This document shows positions 1 to 9,238 of a stretch of DNA of 64,000 nucleotides, one piece after another. Within the stretch, counting starts at the first letter, position 1. Every line of letters starts with the position of its first letter. The DNA comes from Solirubrobacteraceae bacterium (lineage in GTDB: Bacteria; Actinomycetota; Thermoleophilia; Solirubrobacterales; Solirubrobacteraceae). The stretch spans positions 22,470 through 86,469 of the forward strand of contig JAUYGN010000124.1 in the NCBI GenBank assembly GCA_030690545.1. Direction: 5' to 3'. The notes under the pieces were generated by a model that had not been told where the DNA came from, made no database searches, and saw only the letters and a program-made list of their open reading frames with translations. The translations under genes and the position numbers were made by a program.

Positions 1-170
1 GGAGCTCCGTCAGCGCGCTCGTCGGCGAGTATCTCGCCTCGCTGGCGGATCGCGACGAGGAGTTCGCTCGTCTCGAGGCGTTGCAGCGGCAGATCCAGGA
101 GGAGATCGGCCGGTTCAGCGCCGGCGATCGCCTCGATCGCGACGAGCTGCATGAGCGCGCGGTTCGTTGA
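1..170 (+). CDS. VapB-type antitoxin, C-terminal part (5' cut by window edge)
   Basis: The frame open from base 3 ends in TGA at 168-170. It encodes the last 55 residues of a small protein ending SAGDRLDRDELHERAVR. The charged helix followed by 'RDELHERA' resembles the toxin-binding tail of VapB/RHH antitoxins found with PIN-domain toxins. The DNA-binding N-terminus lies outside the window. It overlaps the downstream vapC-like gene by 20 nt, the usual antitoxin-then-toxin order. The role (neutralising the toxin and repressing the operon) is inferred from this arrangement. Confidence 0.7.
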   Translation, partial: SSVSALVGEYLASLADRDEEFARLEALQRQIQEEIGRFSAGDRLDRDELHERAVR

Positions 171-570
171 CACGAACGTCCTGCTGTACGCCGTCTCGCG
201 CGACGCCGCAGAGCGCGGCAAGGCCGAGACGGCGAACGCGATCCTCGGCGCGGGCGATCTCGCTCTGTCCGTCCAGGTCCTGCAGGAGTTCTACGTGCAG
301 GCCACGCGCGCGAGTCGGCCGGACCGCGTCACCCACGACCAGGCGGCGCGGCTCGTCGAGTCGTTCCGAAGGTTCCCCATCGTCGACCTCACCCCCGGGC
401 TCGTCGTCGCGGCGATCGCGACGCGCGAGCGCTTTCGGCTGTCGTACTGGGATGCCGCGATCCTCGAAGCGGCGCGTGCCGGCAGTTGCGATGTCGTGCT
501 CAGCGAGGATCTCGGCGATGGCCAGGACTACGGCGGGGTGCGCGTCGCGAACCCGTTTCGCGACCGCTGA
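151..570 (+). CDS. vapC: VapC-type PIN-domain ribonuclease toxin
   Basis: 139 residues, normal for a VapC toxin. PIN-domain acidic residues are visible: Asp7 in 'RFVDTNVLLY', Glu46 in 'VLQEFY', Asp101 in 'LSYWDAAIL' and Asp120 in 'VLSEDLGDG'. In this family these hold Mg2+ for RNA cleavage, usually of tRNA or rRNA. The ATG lies inside the end of the antitoxin gene, which implies translational coupling. The gene converges on nuoI with only 29 nt between the stops. All active-site residues are present, so it looks intact; the RNA target cannot be told from sequence. Confidence 0.88.
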   Translation: MSARFVDTNVLLYAVSRDAAERGKAETANAILGAGDLALSVQVLQEFYVQATRASRPDRVTHDQAARLVESFRRFPIVDLTPGLVVAAIATRERFRLSYWDAAILEAARAGSCDVVLSEDLGDGQDYGGVRVANPFRDR

Positions 571-599
571 GCGAGCGACCGGACCCGCTGCCCGAAGTG

Positions 600-1133
600 C
601 TACTCGCCCTCGCCGCGCAGCGGCGTGCGCTCGAGCGGCTCGTCGAGCAGCATCTCCTTCGTGAAGATCAGGTCGGTGCGGTTGTAGGCCGACATCTCGT
701 AGTCGTGGCCCATCGTGATCGCGTCGAACGGGCAGGCGACCTCGCAGTAGCCGCAGAAGATGCAGCGCGCGAGGTTGATCTCGTAGACGGCGGCGTAGCG
801 CTCGCCGGCGGAGACGCGGTTCTCGGGCGTGTTCTCGGCCGCCACGACGCGGATGCAGTCGGCCGGGCAGGCGGCCGCGCACAGCGAGCAGCCGACGCAC
901 TTCTCCAGGCCGGTGTCCTCGAAGCGGTGCAGGCGGTGGCGGCCGCGGAAGCGCGGGTAGACCGGCACCTTCTCCTCCGGGTAGGAGATCGTCTTCGGAC
1001 CCTCGACGAGGCGCGACATCGTCGTCTTCAGGCCGCGCAGCGTCTCGCCGAACGCGCGGTACGTGCCGCCGGCGGCGCCGGGCGGCGACGCGCGCTGCAC
1101 GACGAGCATCTCGTCGCCGGGAGTCCAGCTCAT
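600..1133 (-). CDS. nuoI: NADH-quinone oxidoreductase subunit I
   Basis: 177 residues. Two ferredoxin-type motifs CxxCxxCxxxCP lie at about residues 79-90 and 124-135; in complex I they bind [4Fe-4S] clusters N6a and N6b, which pass electrons from NuoG towards NuoB. It is the last gene of the minus-strand nuoA-I series and is set 79 nt from nuoH, whereas the other junctions overlap. The 3' end faces a convergent vapC gene and no nuoJ follows. ATG start at 1133; no strong ribosome site is visible upstream. Confidence 0.96.
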   Translation of the reverse strand: MSWTPGDEMLVVQRASPPGAAGGTYRAFGETLRGLKTTMSRLVEGPKTISYPEEKVPVYPRFRGRHRLHRFEDTGLEKCVGCSLCAAACPADCIRVVAAENTPENRVSAGERYAAVYEINLARCIFCGYCEVACPFDAITMGHDYEMSAYNRTDLIFTKEMLLDEPLERTPLRGEGE

Positions 1134-1159
1134 CGCGGGAACCTGCCTTCCGATCGCAC

Positions 1160-1185
1160 GACGAAGACCCTAGTGGGTCGTCCGC
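1160..1185. other. Small hairpin between nuoH and nuoI
   Basis: In the 79-nt nuoH-nuoI gap the bases GACCC-TAGT-GGGTC form a perfect 5-bp stem with a 4-nt loop, extended by two more pairs beyond one mismatch. It could be an mRNA processing or attenuation hairpin within the operon. There is no T-run, so a true terminator is unlikely. Confidence 0.3.
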
Positions 1186-1212
1186 TGGCGACGAGATGAT
1201 CGCGAGCCGTCC

Positions 1213-2238
1213 TCACAGCGCCACCACGAGGACCGCGGTCACCAGGGCGTTCAGCGTAGCCAGCGGCAGCAGGACCTTCCAGCCGAAGCTCATCAGCTGG
1301 TCGTAGCGCAGCCGCGGCAGCGTCGCGCGGATCCAGACGAACAGGAACACGAACGCGAAGATCTTGCCCAGCACGACGAACGGGTCGACCCAGCCGGGCG
1401 GGTCGATGAACGGCAGCTGCCAGCCGCCGAGGAAGATCGTGACCGCGATCCCCGAGACGACGATGATGTTCACGTACTCGGCGAAGAAGAACGCCGCGAA
1501 GCGCGAGCCGCCGTACTCGGTGTTGTAGCCGGCGACGAGCTCGGCGTCGGCCTCGGGCAGGTCGAACGGCACGCGGTTGGTCTCCGCGAACGCGGCGATC
1601 ACGAAGATCGCGAAGCCGACGAACTGCGGCACGGCGTACCACAGGCCCTCCTGCGCCGCGACGATCTCCGTCAGCGACAGCGTGCCGGCCATCATCAGCA
1701 CGCCGACGAGCGACAGCCCCATCGCGACCTCGTAGGAGATCAGTTGCGCGGCGGCGCGCATCGAGCCCAGGAACGAGTACTTCGATCCGCTCGCCCAGCC
1801 GCCGAGCATCAGCCCGTAGAAGGCGATCGCGCCGAACGCGAAGACGTACAGGACTCCGATCCCGACGTCCAGGCCATACAGCCCGACGTCCTGGCCGAAG
1901 ATGTTGGCGACGTCGCCGAACGGGATGATCGCGAACGCCGCGAGCGCCGTCAGCAGCGAGATGACCGGCGCCAGCGCGTAGAGGAAGCCGATCGACGTCG
2001 AGGGCCGGAACGGCTCCTTCGTCGCGAGCTTGACGATGTCGGCGAGCGGCTGGGCCATGCCGAACGGGCCGACGCGGTTGGGACCGTAGCGGTGCTGGAA
2101 GCGGCCCAGCAGCTTGCGCTCGGCGAGCAGCACGACGGGCACGATCTGCACCGCGATCGCGAACAGCACGACCGACTTGAGGATCTGGATGTACCACGGC
2201 TCGGTATAGCCGACGACGGCCAGGACGCCGCCGCTCAC
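1213..2238 (-). CDS. nuoH: NADH-quinone oxidoreductase subunit H
   Basis: 341 residues with about eight hydrophobic segments. This membrane subunit anchors the peripheral arm and forms part of the quinone cavity. The loop 'GRFQHRYGPNRVGPFG' (about 45-60) and the later 'ETNRVPFDLPEADAEL' segment are the conserved quinone-site loops of NuoH/ND1. The start is GTG at 2238, overlapping the nuoG stop as GTGA, so translation is coupled. The product would sit in the cytoplasmic membrane next to NuoB/D/I and NuoA. The length is normal. Confidence 0.96.
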   Translation of the reverse strand: MSGGVLAVVGYTEPWYIQILKSVVLFAIAVQIVPVVLLAERKLLGRFQHRYGPNRVGPFGMAQPLADIVKLATKEPFRPSTSIGFLYALAPVISLLTALAAFAIIPFGDVANIFGQDVGLYGLDVGIGVLYVFAFGAIAFYGLMLGGWASGSKYSFLGSMRAAAQLISYEVAMGLSLVGVLMMAGTLSLTEIVAAQEGLWYAVPQFVGFAIFVIAAFAETNRVPFDLPEADAELVAGYNTEYGGSRFAAFFFAEYVNIIVVSGIAVTIFLGGWQLPFIDPPGWVDPFVVLGKIFAFVFLFVWIRATLPRLRYDQLMSFGWKVLLPLATLNALVTAVLVVAL

Positions 2239-4739
2239 TGCGGTGACACCTCCACGAGGCCGCCGCCGTCAAGCTCGGAGGCGGACTCCTCGGCGATGCC
2301 GGCCTCGAGGAAGACCGAGCCCTCGGGCACGCCCGAGCGCAGCACGACGGTCGCCTGCACGCGGCTGCCGTTGGAGCCGACCGTCACGCGGTCGCCGTGC
2401 GCGAGCCCCATCCGCTCGGCGTCGACGGGGTGCAGCTCCGCGCGCTGGCGCTGGCGCAGGAACTTCAGCGCGGGCGCGACCTCGACCTCTTGCGCGGCCC
2501 AGATCGAGCGGAACGTGCCCAGTCGCAGGGCGCCGTTCGGCGTCGGCGCGTGCGGCGGCGTCTCGAGGCCGAACGGTCCGGTGTCGGCCGCCGGCCAGCC
2601 GGCCGCCGCCGGTCGCGCGGGCCAGCGCAGGCCGCGGCCGCCGAGCTCGTCGAGCGTCAGGCCGGCGTAGAAGGGGATCGCCTCGAACACCCGGGCCGAC
2701 GCCATCGCGCCGCTCAGCACCGAAACATCGTGGCCCAGGCGCTTGGACAGGTCGGCGATCACGTTCCACTCCGCGCGCACCGCATCGGGTCGCGCGATCG
2801 CCGGGCGCAGCCGCTGCACGCGCCCGTCGGGATGCGTGATCGTGCCCTCCTTCTCGGCGTAGGACTCGGCGGGGAAGACGATCGTCGCGTACTCCCACAG
2901 CCCCTCGCTGAGGAAGTCGGCGTGCGCGATGACGTGATCGGCGCGCTGCAGCGCGGCGCGCCACGTCGCGCGGCCGGGCAGGTCGCGCAGCGGATCGACG
3001 TGCAGCAGGTAGAGCGCCGAGATCGCGCCCGCGGCGGCGCTCGCGCCGAGCTCTGCGCTCGCCAGGCCGACCGGGCTGACCGGCGCCAGGCCGGGCGCGG
3101 CGTTGGGCAGCACGCCGACCTCGCGCAGGCCGCGGCCGTTCGTGCCGGCGGGAACCTCGAGCAGGCCGGCGCCGTCGTGGCCGGCCTCGGCGACGCGCCC
3201 GCACACGTTGAGCAGCGCGCGCGCTGCGTCCTCGCCGCGCGCGCCGTGCGTCAGCCGCTCGCCGTAGACGATCACGACGTCCTCGCCGGCGTCGGCGAGC
3301 ACGGCGGCCAGCGCGCGGACCGCGTCGGCGTCCGCGCCGGCCGCCTCGGCGAGCTCCTCGACGACGCCCTTGCGGGTGGCGGAGCCGGGGCCCGCATCCG
3401 ATTCGCCCAGCGCGCCGTTCAGCGCGGCGCAGAACGCCTCGCCGGCGCCGGGCGCGTAGCGCACGACGGCCGCGGCGTTGGCGTCCAGCGACGAGGGGCG
3501 CGAGCTGGCGACGGCGAGCTTGACGCCGTTGCGCCGCACGCCCTTGCGGATCCGCAGGTCCAGCGAGGGCTGGTCGTCGACCGGCTCGCAGTCGAGCACG
3601 AGCACGGCATGGGCGAACTCGAGGTCGGGGACCGTCGCCTGCAGCGCCGGCGCGTGCAGCGCGGCGTGCAGCTCGCGCGGCAGCATCCCGTCCGCGCGCG
3701 AGTCGACGTTGGGCGAGCCGAGCGCGCCGCGGAACAGCTCCTGCAGCAGCCAGCCCTCCTCGTTGGTCGTCTTGCCGCCGGCGAGCGCGCCGCTGTCGGA
3801 GCCCGCGCCGCCGAGCGCCGCGGCGGCCTCGTCGAGCGCGCGGTCCCAGGCGACCGGGATCAGCTCGCCGTCGACGCGCACGAGCGGGTGCGTGACCCGC
3901 TCGTCGACGTGGAAGGACTGGTAGCCGAAGCGGCCGCGGTCGCAGAGCCAGCCGTCGTCGACCCCGTCGTGCTGGCGCGACAGCACGCGCAGGACGCGCT
4001 CGTCGCGGACGGTGTACTCGACGTTGCACTGGCCCGGGCAGCCGAGGCAGACCGAGCCCGACCCCTCGATGTCCCACGGCCGGGCGCGGAAGCGGTAGGG
4101 CTGGCTCGTCAGCGCGCCGACCGGGCACAGCTCGATGATGTTGCCGCTGAACGGCGCCACGTAGGGATGGCCGTCGAACGTCGACACGTAGGAGTCGGCG
4201 CCGCGCTCCTGCAGGACGAGCTGGTAGTCCTCGGAGATCTCCTGGCTGAAGCGCACGCAGCGGTAGCAGAGGATGCAGCGCTCGCGGTCGATCGCGATCA
4301 GCGGCGACAGCGCGAGCGGCTTGACGAAGTGGCGCTTGGGCTCGATGAAGCGCGAGCGGCCCGGGCCCCAGCCGTAGGTGATGTCCTGCAGCGGGCACTC
4401 GCCGCCCTTGTCGCAGACGGGGCAGTCGAGCGGATGGTTGATCAGCAGGAACTCGAGGACCGCCTCCTGCGCCTCCTTGACGCGCGCCGTCTGCGTGTTG
4501 ACGGCCATCCCGTCGCGGACCGGCGTCGAGCAGGCCGTCTGCAGCTTCGGGATGCCCTCGATCTCGACGAGGCACATGCGACAGGCGCCGACCGGCTCGC
4601 CGAGCTTTGGCTCGTAGCAGAAGACCGGGATCTCGACGTCGCCGAGCTTCGCCGCGTCGGCGAGCATCATGCCGGCCGGCGCGTTGACCTCGAGACCGTC
4701 GACCGTGAAGGCGATCGTGTCCGGTGCCGGCCTAGGCAC
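2235..4739 (-). CDS. nuoG: NADH-quinone oxidoreductase subunit G
   Basis: 834 residues. An N-terminal [2Fe-2S] domain has Cys41, 53, 56 and 70. A His-Cys3 set follows (His102, Cys106, 109, 115), then 'CILCYRC' with Cys155/158/161 and a further Cys near 205. An additional 'CLGCPGQC' (231-238) with Cys266 suggests the extra N7 cluster found in only some bacteria. The rest resembles the molybdopterin-oxidoreductase fold without its cofactor; it carries electrons from NuoF towards NuoI. GTG start at 4739 overlaps the nuoF stop by 8 nt. The C-terminal half is Ala-rich and diverged. Confidence 0.96.
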   Translation of the reverse strand: MPRPAPDTIAFTVDGLEVNAPAGMMLADAAKLGDVEIPVFCYEPKLGEPVGACRMCLVEIEGIPKLQTACSTPVRDGMAVNTQTARVKEAQEAVLEFLLINHPLDCPVCDKGGECPLQDITYGWGPGRSRFIEPKRHFVKPLALSPLIAIDRERCILCYRCVRFSQEISEDYQLVLQERGADSYVSTFDGHPYVAPFSGNIIELCPVGALTSQPYRFRARPWDIEGSGSVCLGCPGQCNVEYTVRDERVLRVLSRQHDGVDDGWLCDRGRFGYQSFHVDERVTHPLVRVDGELIPVAWDRALDEAAAALGGAGSDSGALAGGKTTNEEGWLLQELFRGALGSPNVDSRADGMLPRELHAALHAPALQATVPDLEFAHAVLVLDCEPVDDQPSLDLRIRKGVRRNGVKLAVASSRPSSLDANAAAVVRYAPGAGEAFCAALNGALGESDAGPGSATRKGVVEELAEAAGADADAVRALAAVLADAGEDVVIVYGERLTHGARGEDAARALLNVCGRVAEAGHDGAGLLEVPAGTNGRGLREVGVLPNAAPGLAPVSPVGLASAELGASAAAGAISALYLLHVDPLRDLPGRATWRAALQRADHVIAHADFLSEGLWEYATIVFPAESYAEKEGTITHPDGRVQRLRPAIARPDAVRAEWNVIADLSKRLGHDVSVLSGAMASARVFEAIPFYAGLTLDELGGRGLRWPARPAAAGWPAADTGPFGLETPPHAPTPNGALRLGTFRSIWAAQEVEVAPALKFLRQRQRAELHPVDAERMGLAHGDRVTVGSNGSRVQATVVLRSGVPEGSVFLEAGIAEESASELDGGGLVEVSPQ

Positions 4740-6057
4740 CCGAGGCTCCCTGCACGAGCACCGGATCCGGATCGGGAGGGCCCTCGCCGGCCCACGGGTT
4801 GCGCGCCCGCGCCGCCTCGATGTGGGCCTCGAACTCGTCGCGGAACTTCGCCACCATCGAGCCGATCGGCATCGCCATCGCGTCGCCGAGCACGCACAGG
4901 CAGTTGCCGATGATCTGCTCCTGGACGGAGGCCATGATGTCGAGGTCCATCGGCGTCGCGAGGCCCTGGTCGACGCGCTCGAGCATCGAGACCGTCCAGC
5001 GCGTGCCCTCGCGGCAGGGCGTGCACTTGCCGCACGACTCGTGCTTGTAGAACTTCGCGAGCTTCAGGGCGACGGAGACGACCGGGACGCTGTCGTCGAC
5101 GACGATGATCGCGCCCGAGCCGAGCATCGACTTCGCCTGCGCGAGCGTGTTGAAGTCATAGGCGATGTCGAGGTCGTCGCCGGTCAGCACCGGCGACGAC
5201 GAGCCGCCCGGGAACCACATCTTCACCGCGCGCCCCTCCGGCGGGCCGCCGGCGAGGCCGTAGATGATCTCGCGCGAGGAGATGCCGAGCTCGATCTCGT
5301 AGTTGCCGGGGCGCTGGACGTTGCCCGAGACCGAGACGAGCTTCGTCCCGGCCGACGTCTCGGTGCCGATCTTCGCGTACTCGGCGCCGCCCATCTTGAT
5401 GATGTGCGGCATCGTCGCGAGCGTCTCGACGTTGTTGATCACCGTCGGGCCCTGGTAGAGGCCCTGGTTGGCGGGGAAGGGGGGCTTCAGGCGCGGGTTG
5501 CCGCGCTTGCCCTCCAAGGAGTCCAGGAGGCCCGTCTCCTCGCCGCAGATGTAGGCGCCGGCGCCGCGGTGCAGGTGCAGCGTGAGGCCGAAGCCCGAGC
5601 CGAGGATGTTCTCGCCCAGGAAGCCCGCCTCGCGCGCCTCGACGATCGCCGCGTCGATGATGTCGGCCTGCTCGACGTACTCGCCGCGGATGTAGATGAA
5701 CGACTTCGTCGCGCCCGCCGCGAAGGCGCCGATGACGATGCCCTCGATCAGCATGTGCGGGCTCTTCTGCATCAGCTCGCGGTCCTTGAACGTGCCCGGC
5801 TCGGACTCGTCGGCGTTGCAGACGAGGTACTTGTCGACGTCGACCTTCGGGATGAACGAGATCTTCCTGCCGCTCGGGAAGCCTGCGCCGCCGCGGCCGC
5901 GCAGGCCGGAGGCCATCAGCTCGTCGACGACCTCGCTCGGCTGCATCGTCGTCAGCACCTTGCGCAGCGACTCGTAGCCGCCGCGCCGGCGGTAGACGTC
6001 GATCGTGTTCAGACCGCGCTCGTCGATGTCCTCGAACAGGATCGTGGGACCGGTCAT
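4732..6057 (-). CDS. nuoF: NADH-quinone oxidoreductase subunit F (NADH-binding)
   Basis: 441 residues, typical. It oxidises NADH: 'GRGGAGFPSGRK' (54-65) is the NADH/FMN glycine loop and 'GEETGLLDSLEGKRG' is the conserved FMN-binding stretch. 'SCGKCTPCREGT' plus a later Cys binds the N3 [4Fe-4S] cluster. The ATG at 6057 was chosen because it gives the standard N-terminus and overlaps the nuoE stop as ATGA; the frame stays open further upstream, but that stretch is nuoE read in another frame. It forms the dehydrogenase tip of complex I with NuoE and NuoG. Confidence 0.96.
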   Translation of the reverse strand: MTGPTILFEDIDERGLNTIDVYRRRGGYESLRKVLTTMQPSEVVDELMASGLRGRGGAGFPSGRKISFIPKVDVDKYLVCNADESEPGTFKDRELMQKSPHMLIEGIVIGAFAAGATKSFIYIRGEYVEQADIIDAAIVEAREAGFLGENILGSGFGLTLHLHRGAGAYICGEETGLLDSLEGKRGNPRLKPPFPANQGLYQGPTVINNVETLATMPHIIKMGGAEYAKIGTETSAGTKLVSVSGNVQRPGNYEIELGISSREIIYGLAGGPPEGRAVKMWFPGGSSSPVLTGDDLDIAYDFNTLAQAKSMLGSGAIIVVDDSVPVVSVALKLAKFYKHESCGKCTPCREGTRWTVSMLERVDQGLATPMDLDIMASVQEQIIGNCLCVLGDAMAMPIGSMVAKFRDEFEAHIEAARARNPWAGEGPPDPDPVLVQGASGA

Positions 6058-6788
6058 CGCCCCTCCTCGGGGGCGCGGACCGCGCCCGGATCGGTGCTCT
6101 TTCGCAGGTGCAGCTGCTTGCCGGGCAGCGGCGGCAGGCCCTCGCGGATCTGCTCGACCAGCGCCGGCACCTCGTCGGTGCGGATCGGGCCGACGTAGAT
6201 CCCGTTGACCGAGGCCATCGGCGCGATGTCGCAGGCGCCGAGGCACTCGAAGCCGCGCACGTTGAAGTCCGGGTCGTCGGCCGTCTCCCGCTTGAAGCGG
6301 TCCAGCAGCTCGTCGGCGCCGCACAGCGAGCAGGAGATGTTCGTGCAGACGTAGACCGCCTGGCGGCCGACGGGGCGCGTCTCGAGCATGTCGTAGAACG
6401 ACGCCACCGAGATCAGGTAGCCGGGCGTCAGGCGCATCACGCAGGCGGCCTGCCAGATCGCCTCAGGCGAGCACCAGCCGTGGACGCGCTGGGCGGCGGC
6501 GAGCGCCGGGATCGCCGCGCTGCGGAAGTCCGGGTACTTCGCCATGTGCGCCTCGATCTCGGCGCGCAGCGCCGCCGGGACGGGCGTCGTCGCCGGATCG
6601 GGGATCGCGGCGGGGTCCTTCTCGAGGTCGACGGCGTCATCCCAGCCCGGCACGCGCGAGCCGTGGCCGAAGCGCGCGACCTCGCGCTGTGGGACATCGT
6701 CGCGGTGCGACTCGAAGCCGGCGGGCCGGCGCTCGGCGGCCGGCGTGAGCACGGCCTCGGGGGCGCGCTTCTTGCGCCGGCCGATCAC
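6054..6788 (-). CDS. nuoE: NADH-quinone oxidoreductase subunit E
   Basis: 244 residues, with a basic, Pro/Ala-rich N-terminal extension of about 75 residues before the thioredoxin-like core. Cluster N1a ligands are clear: Cys148 and Cys153 ('CTNISC') and Cys182 and Cys186 ('CLGAC'). Start GTG at 6788 overlaps the nuoD stop as GTGA; the stop overlaps the nuoF start. It partners NuoF in the NADH dehydrogenase module. N-terminal extensions of NuoE occur in actinobacteria, so the extension is not in itself a reason to move the start. Confidence 0.95.
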   Translation of the reverse strand: MIGRRKKRAPEAVLTPAAERRPAGFESHRDDVPQREVARFGHGSRVPGWDDAVDLEKDPAAIPDPATTPVPAALRAEIEAHMAKYPDFRSAAIPALAAAQRVHGWCSPEAIWQAACVMRLTPGYLISVASFYDMLETRPVGRQAVYVCTNISCSLCGADELLDRFKRETADDPDFNVRGFECLGACDIAPMASVNGIYVGPIRTDEVPALVEQIREGLPPLPGKQLHLRKSTDPGAVRAPEEGR

Positions 6789-8050
6789 CGGTCGATCCCT
6801 CCGAGCACCGGGTCGAGCATCGCGAGCGTCGCGATCAGGTCGGCGATGTAGGAGCCCTCGGTCATCGGCGCGGTCGCCTGCAGGTTGACGAAGGAGGGGT
6901 CGCGCATGTGCACGCGCGCGGGCTTGGAGGAGCCGTCGGAGCGCACGAAGCAGGCGAGCTCGCCGCGCGGCGACTCGATCGGGAAGTAGACCTCGCCGGG
7001 CGGCACGCGGAAGCCCTCGGTGACGAGCTTGAAGTGGTGGATCAGCGCCTCCATCGAGGTCGCCAGCTCGTGGCGCGGCGGCAGCGCGACCTTGCGGTCG
7101 TCGGTCATCCAGGCGCCCTCGGGCAGGCCGTCCATCGCCTGCTCGATGATCTTCACCGACTCGTAGATCTCGGCGACGCGGACGGCGAAGCGATCCCAGT
7201 TGTCGCCCTCGGTGCCGACCGGGATCTTGAAGTCGAAGTGGTCATACGAGCAGTACGGCGTCGCCTTGCGCAGGTCCCACGGGTTGCCGGTCGCGCGCAG
7301 CAGCGGCCCGGTCACGCCGAGCTTGAGCAGCTCCTCCTCGGCGAGCGGGCAGACGCCGCGCAGGCGCTGCAGGACGATCTCGTTGTTGGCCAGCAGGTCC
7401 TTGTACTGGTCGACGCGCGAGGGCATCTGGTCGGTGAACTGCTTGAGCTTGGAGGCCCAGCCGCGCGGGATGTCCTCGGCGACGCCGCCGACCTGGATGT
7501 AGCGCGTGTGCATGCGCTGCCCGGTCGACTGCTCGAACAGGTCGAGGATCAGCTCGCGGTCGCGGAAGCAGTACCAGAACATCGACATCGCGCCGAGATC
7601 CAGCGCGCTCGTGCCGAGCCAGACGAGGTGGCTCATGATCCGGTTGAGCTCGAGGTGGATGACGCGCAGGTACTGCGCGCGCGGGGGCACCTCGACCTCC
7701 AGCAGCGTCTCGGTCGCGCCGCAGAAGGCGTACGCGTTGAAGAAGTAGGCGAGGTAGTCCATCCGCTCGACGACCGGGATCGCCTTCCAGTAGGACTTGT
7801 CCTCGGCGGTCTTCTCGATGCCGGTGTGGACGTAGCCGATGATCGGCTTGAGATCGCGCACGATCTCGCCCTCGAGCGTGATCAGCAGCCGCAGGACCCC
7901 GTGCGTGGCGGGATGGTGCGGGCCCATGTTGAGCGTCAGCAGCTCGTGGTTGACGTCGTCGCCGGTCTCGACGGGCTCCAGCGGCGCCATCGTGATCGAC
8001 TCCTCCATGCGGCGGTACTCCGAGGCGGGGCGGGTGACGTCGGTGCTCAT
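6785..8050 (-). CDS. nuoD: NADH-quinone oxidoreductase subunit D
   Basis: 421 residues; the 49-kDa-type subunit related to the large subunit of NiFe hydrogenases. 'NMGPHHPATHGVLRL' (41-55) is the conserved quinone-site loop. The closing 'YIADLIATLAMLDPVLGGIDR' region is the characteristic C-terminus. ATG at 8050 overlaps the nuoC stop as ATGA. NuoD forms the quinone pocket with NuoB and the loops of NuoH. Its acidic N-terminal extension of about 30 residues is common in actinobacterial forms. Confidence 0.96.
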   Translation of the reverse strand: MSTDVTRPASEYRRMEESITMAPLEPVETGDDVNHELLTLNMGPHHPATHGVLRLLITLEGEIVRDLKPIIGYVHTGIEKTAEDKSYWKAIPVVERMDYLAYFFNAYAFCGATETLLEVEVPPRAQYLRVIHLELNRIMSHLVWLGTSALDLGAMSMFWYCFRDRELILDLFEQSTGQRMHTRYIQVGGVAEDIPRGWASKLKQFTDQMPSRVDQYKDLLANNEIVLQRLRGVCPLAEEELLKLGVTGPLLRATGNPWDLRKATPYCSYDHFDFKIPVGTEGDNWDRFAVRVAEIYESVKIIEQAMDGLPEGAWMTDDRKVALPPRHELATSMEALIHHFKLVTEGFRVPPGEVYFPIESPRGELACFVRSDGSSKPARVHMRDPSFVNLQATAPMTEGSYIADLIATLAMLDPVLGGIDR

Positions 8051-8556
8051 CGGGTGTACGCCGTCCCCTCGGACTCGTCGATCGTGAACAGCACCGGCTC
8101 GCCGCCGATCGGGAAGTCGCGGCGCTGCGGGTGGCCCTCGTAGTCCTCGGGCATGAGGATGCGGCGCGGGTCGGGGTGGCCCTGGAAGACGACGCCGAAC
8201 ATGTCGTAGACCTCGCGCTCCTGATGGTTGGCGGTCGGCCAGCTCGGCGTCACCGACGGGACGACCGGGTTGTCGAGCGGCACGCGCAGCTTGACGGTGA
8301 TCCGGTCGACGGAGGTCATGTCGAGCAGCTCGTAGTGCACGCCGAGGCGCGGCTCCTCGGGGTAGTAGTCGACGCCGTGCACGGAGACGAGCATGTTGAA
8401 GCCTCGCGAGCGCAGGTGCTCGAGCGTCGCGCCGATCGTCGCCGGGTCGATCACGAGCTGGGCCTTGCCGCGAAAGAACACGGTCTCCAGCACCGCGTCG
8501 CCGTCGGCGTCGCGCAGCTCCTGGGCGAGGAGCTCCAACCCGACCGCGTCAGGCAC
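8047..8556 (-). CDS. nuoC: NADH-quinone oxidoreductase subunit C
   Basis: 169 residues, the usual length of the 30-kDa subunit. The signature '[20 protein letters not shown]' lies at 113-132, followed by '[17 protein letters not shown]'. It is separate from NuoD (not fused as in E. coli) and stabilises the connecting module of complex I. GTG start at 8556 overlaps the nuoB stop by 8 nt, so the whole run is read as a tightly coupled operon. Confidence 0.95.
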   Translation of the reverse strand: MPDAVGLELLAQELRDADGDAVLETVFFRGKAQLVIDPATIGATLEHLRSRGFNMLVSVHGVDYYPEEPRLGVHYELLDMTSVDRITVKLRVPLDNPVVPSVTPSWPTANHQEREVYDMFGVVFQGHPDPRRILMPEDYEGHPQRRDFPIGGEPVLFTIDESEGTAYTR

Positions 8557-9238
8557 CGGCGGTGTTCCCCGGTCGGAAGACGTTGATCGCGGTCTCCTGC
8601 CCCTCCTCGGGGACGACCTCCTCCGTGCCGTAGGCCTCGTGCCCCGCGCGCCAGCCCATGTCGGGATCCTCCTGGATCATCTTGCGCAGCTTGAGGATGC
8701 CGTGCATCAGCGCCTCCGGTCGCGGCGGGCAGCCGGGCACGTGGACGTCGACGGGCATGAACTTGTCGGCGGGCACGATCGCGTAGTTGTTGAAGACGCC
8801 CATCGAGCTCGAGCAGGCGCCCATCGCGATCGTCCACTTCGGCTCGAGCATCTGGTCGTAGATGCGCCGCACGACCGGCGCCATCTTGATCGAGACGCGG
8901 CCCGACAGGATCAGCAGGTCGGCCTGGCGCGGCGAGGCGCGGAAGGCCTCGAAGCCGAAGCGCGCGATGTCGACGCGGGCGGCGACGATCGACATCATCT
9001 CGATCGCGCAGCAGGCGAGGCCGAACGTCGCCGGGAAGAGGGCGTTGGAGCGCGCCCACGCGACGGCCTTGTCGAGCGTCGTCGTCAGCACGCGCTCCTC
9101 GACGTACTTGTCGAGGTCCTCGTCGCCGAGGTCGCCGCGCAGCATGTCGCGCGCGCGCAGCTGGCGGATGCGGAAGTCCTCCTTGGAGAGGTCGGTCTCG
9201 GCGGCTGCGATCGCGAGCTTCTCGCGCTTCACTTCCAT
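8549..9238 (-). CDS. nuoB: NADH-quinone oxidoreductase subunit B
   Basis: 229 residues. The ligands for the terminal [4Fe-4S] cluster N2 are present: tandem Cys76-Cys77 ('[10 protein letters not shown]'), Cys142 ('GACSSSMG') and Cys170 ('[11 protein letters not shown]'). This cluster hands electrons to quinone. The ATG at 9238 lies inside the 3' end of nuoA (10-nt overlap); the frame runs on upstream but only across nuoA. The charged N-terminus of about 50 residues is longer than in E. coli, as in other actinobacteria. Confidence 0.96.
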   Translation of the reverse strand: MEVKREKLAIAAAETDLSKEDFRIRQLRARDMLRGDLGDEDLDKYVEERVLTTTLDKAVAWARSNALFPATFGLACCAIEMMSIVAARVDIARFGFEAFRASPRQADLLILSGRVSIKMAPVVRRIYDQMLEPKWTIAMGACSSSMGVFNNYAIVPADKFMPVDVHVPGCPPRPEALMHGILKLRKMIQEDPDMGWRAGHEAYGTEEVVPEEGQETAINVFRPGNTAGA

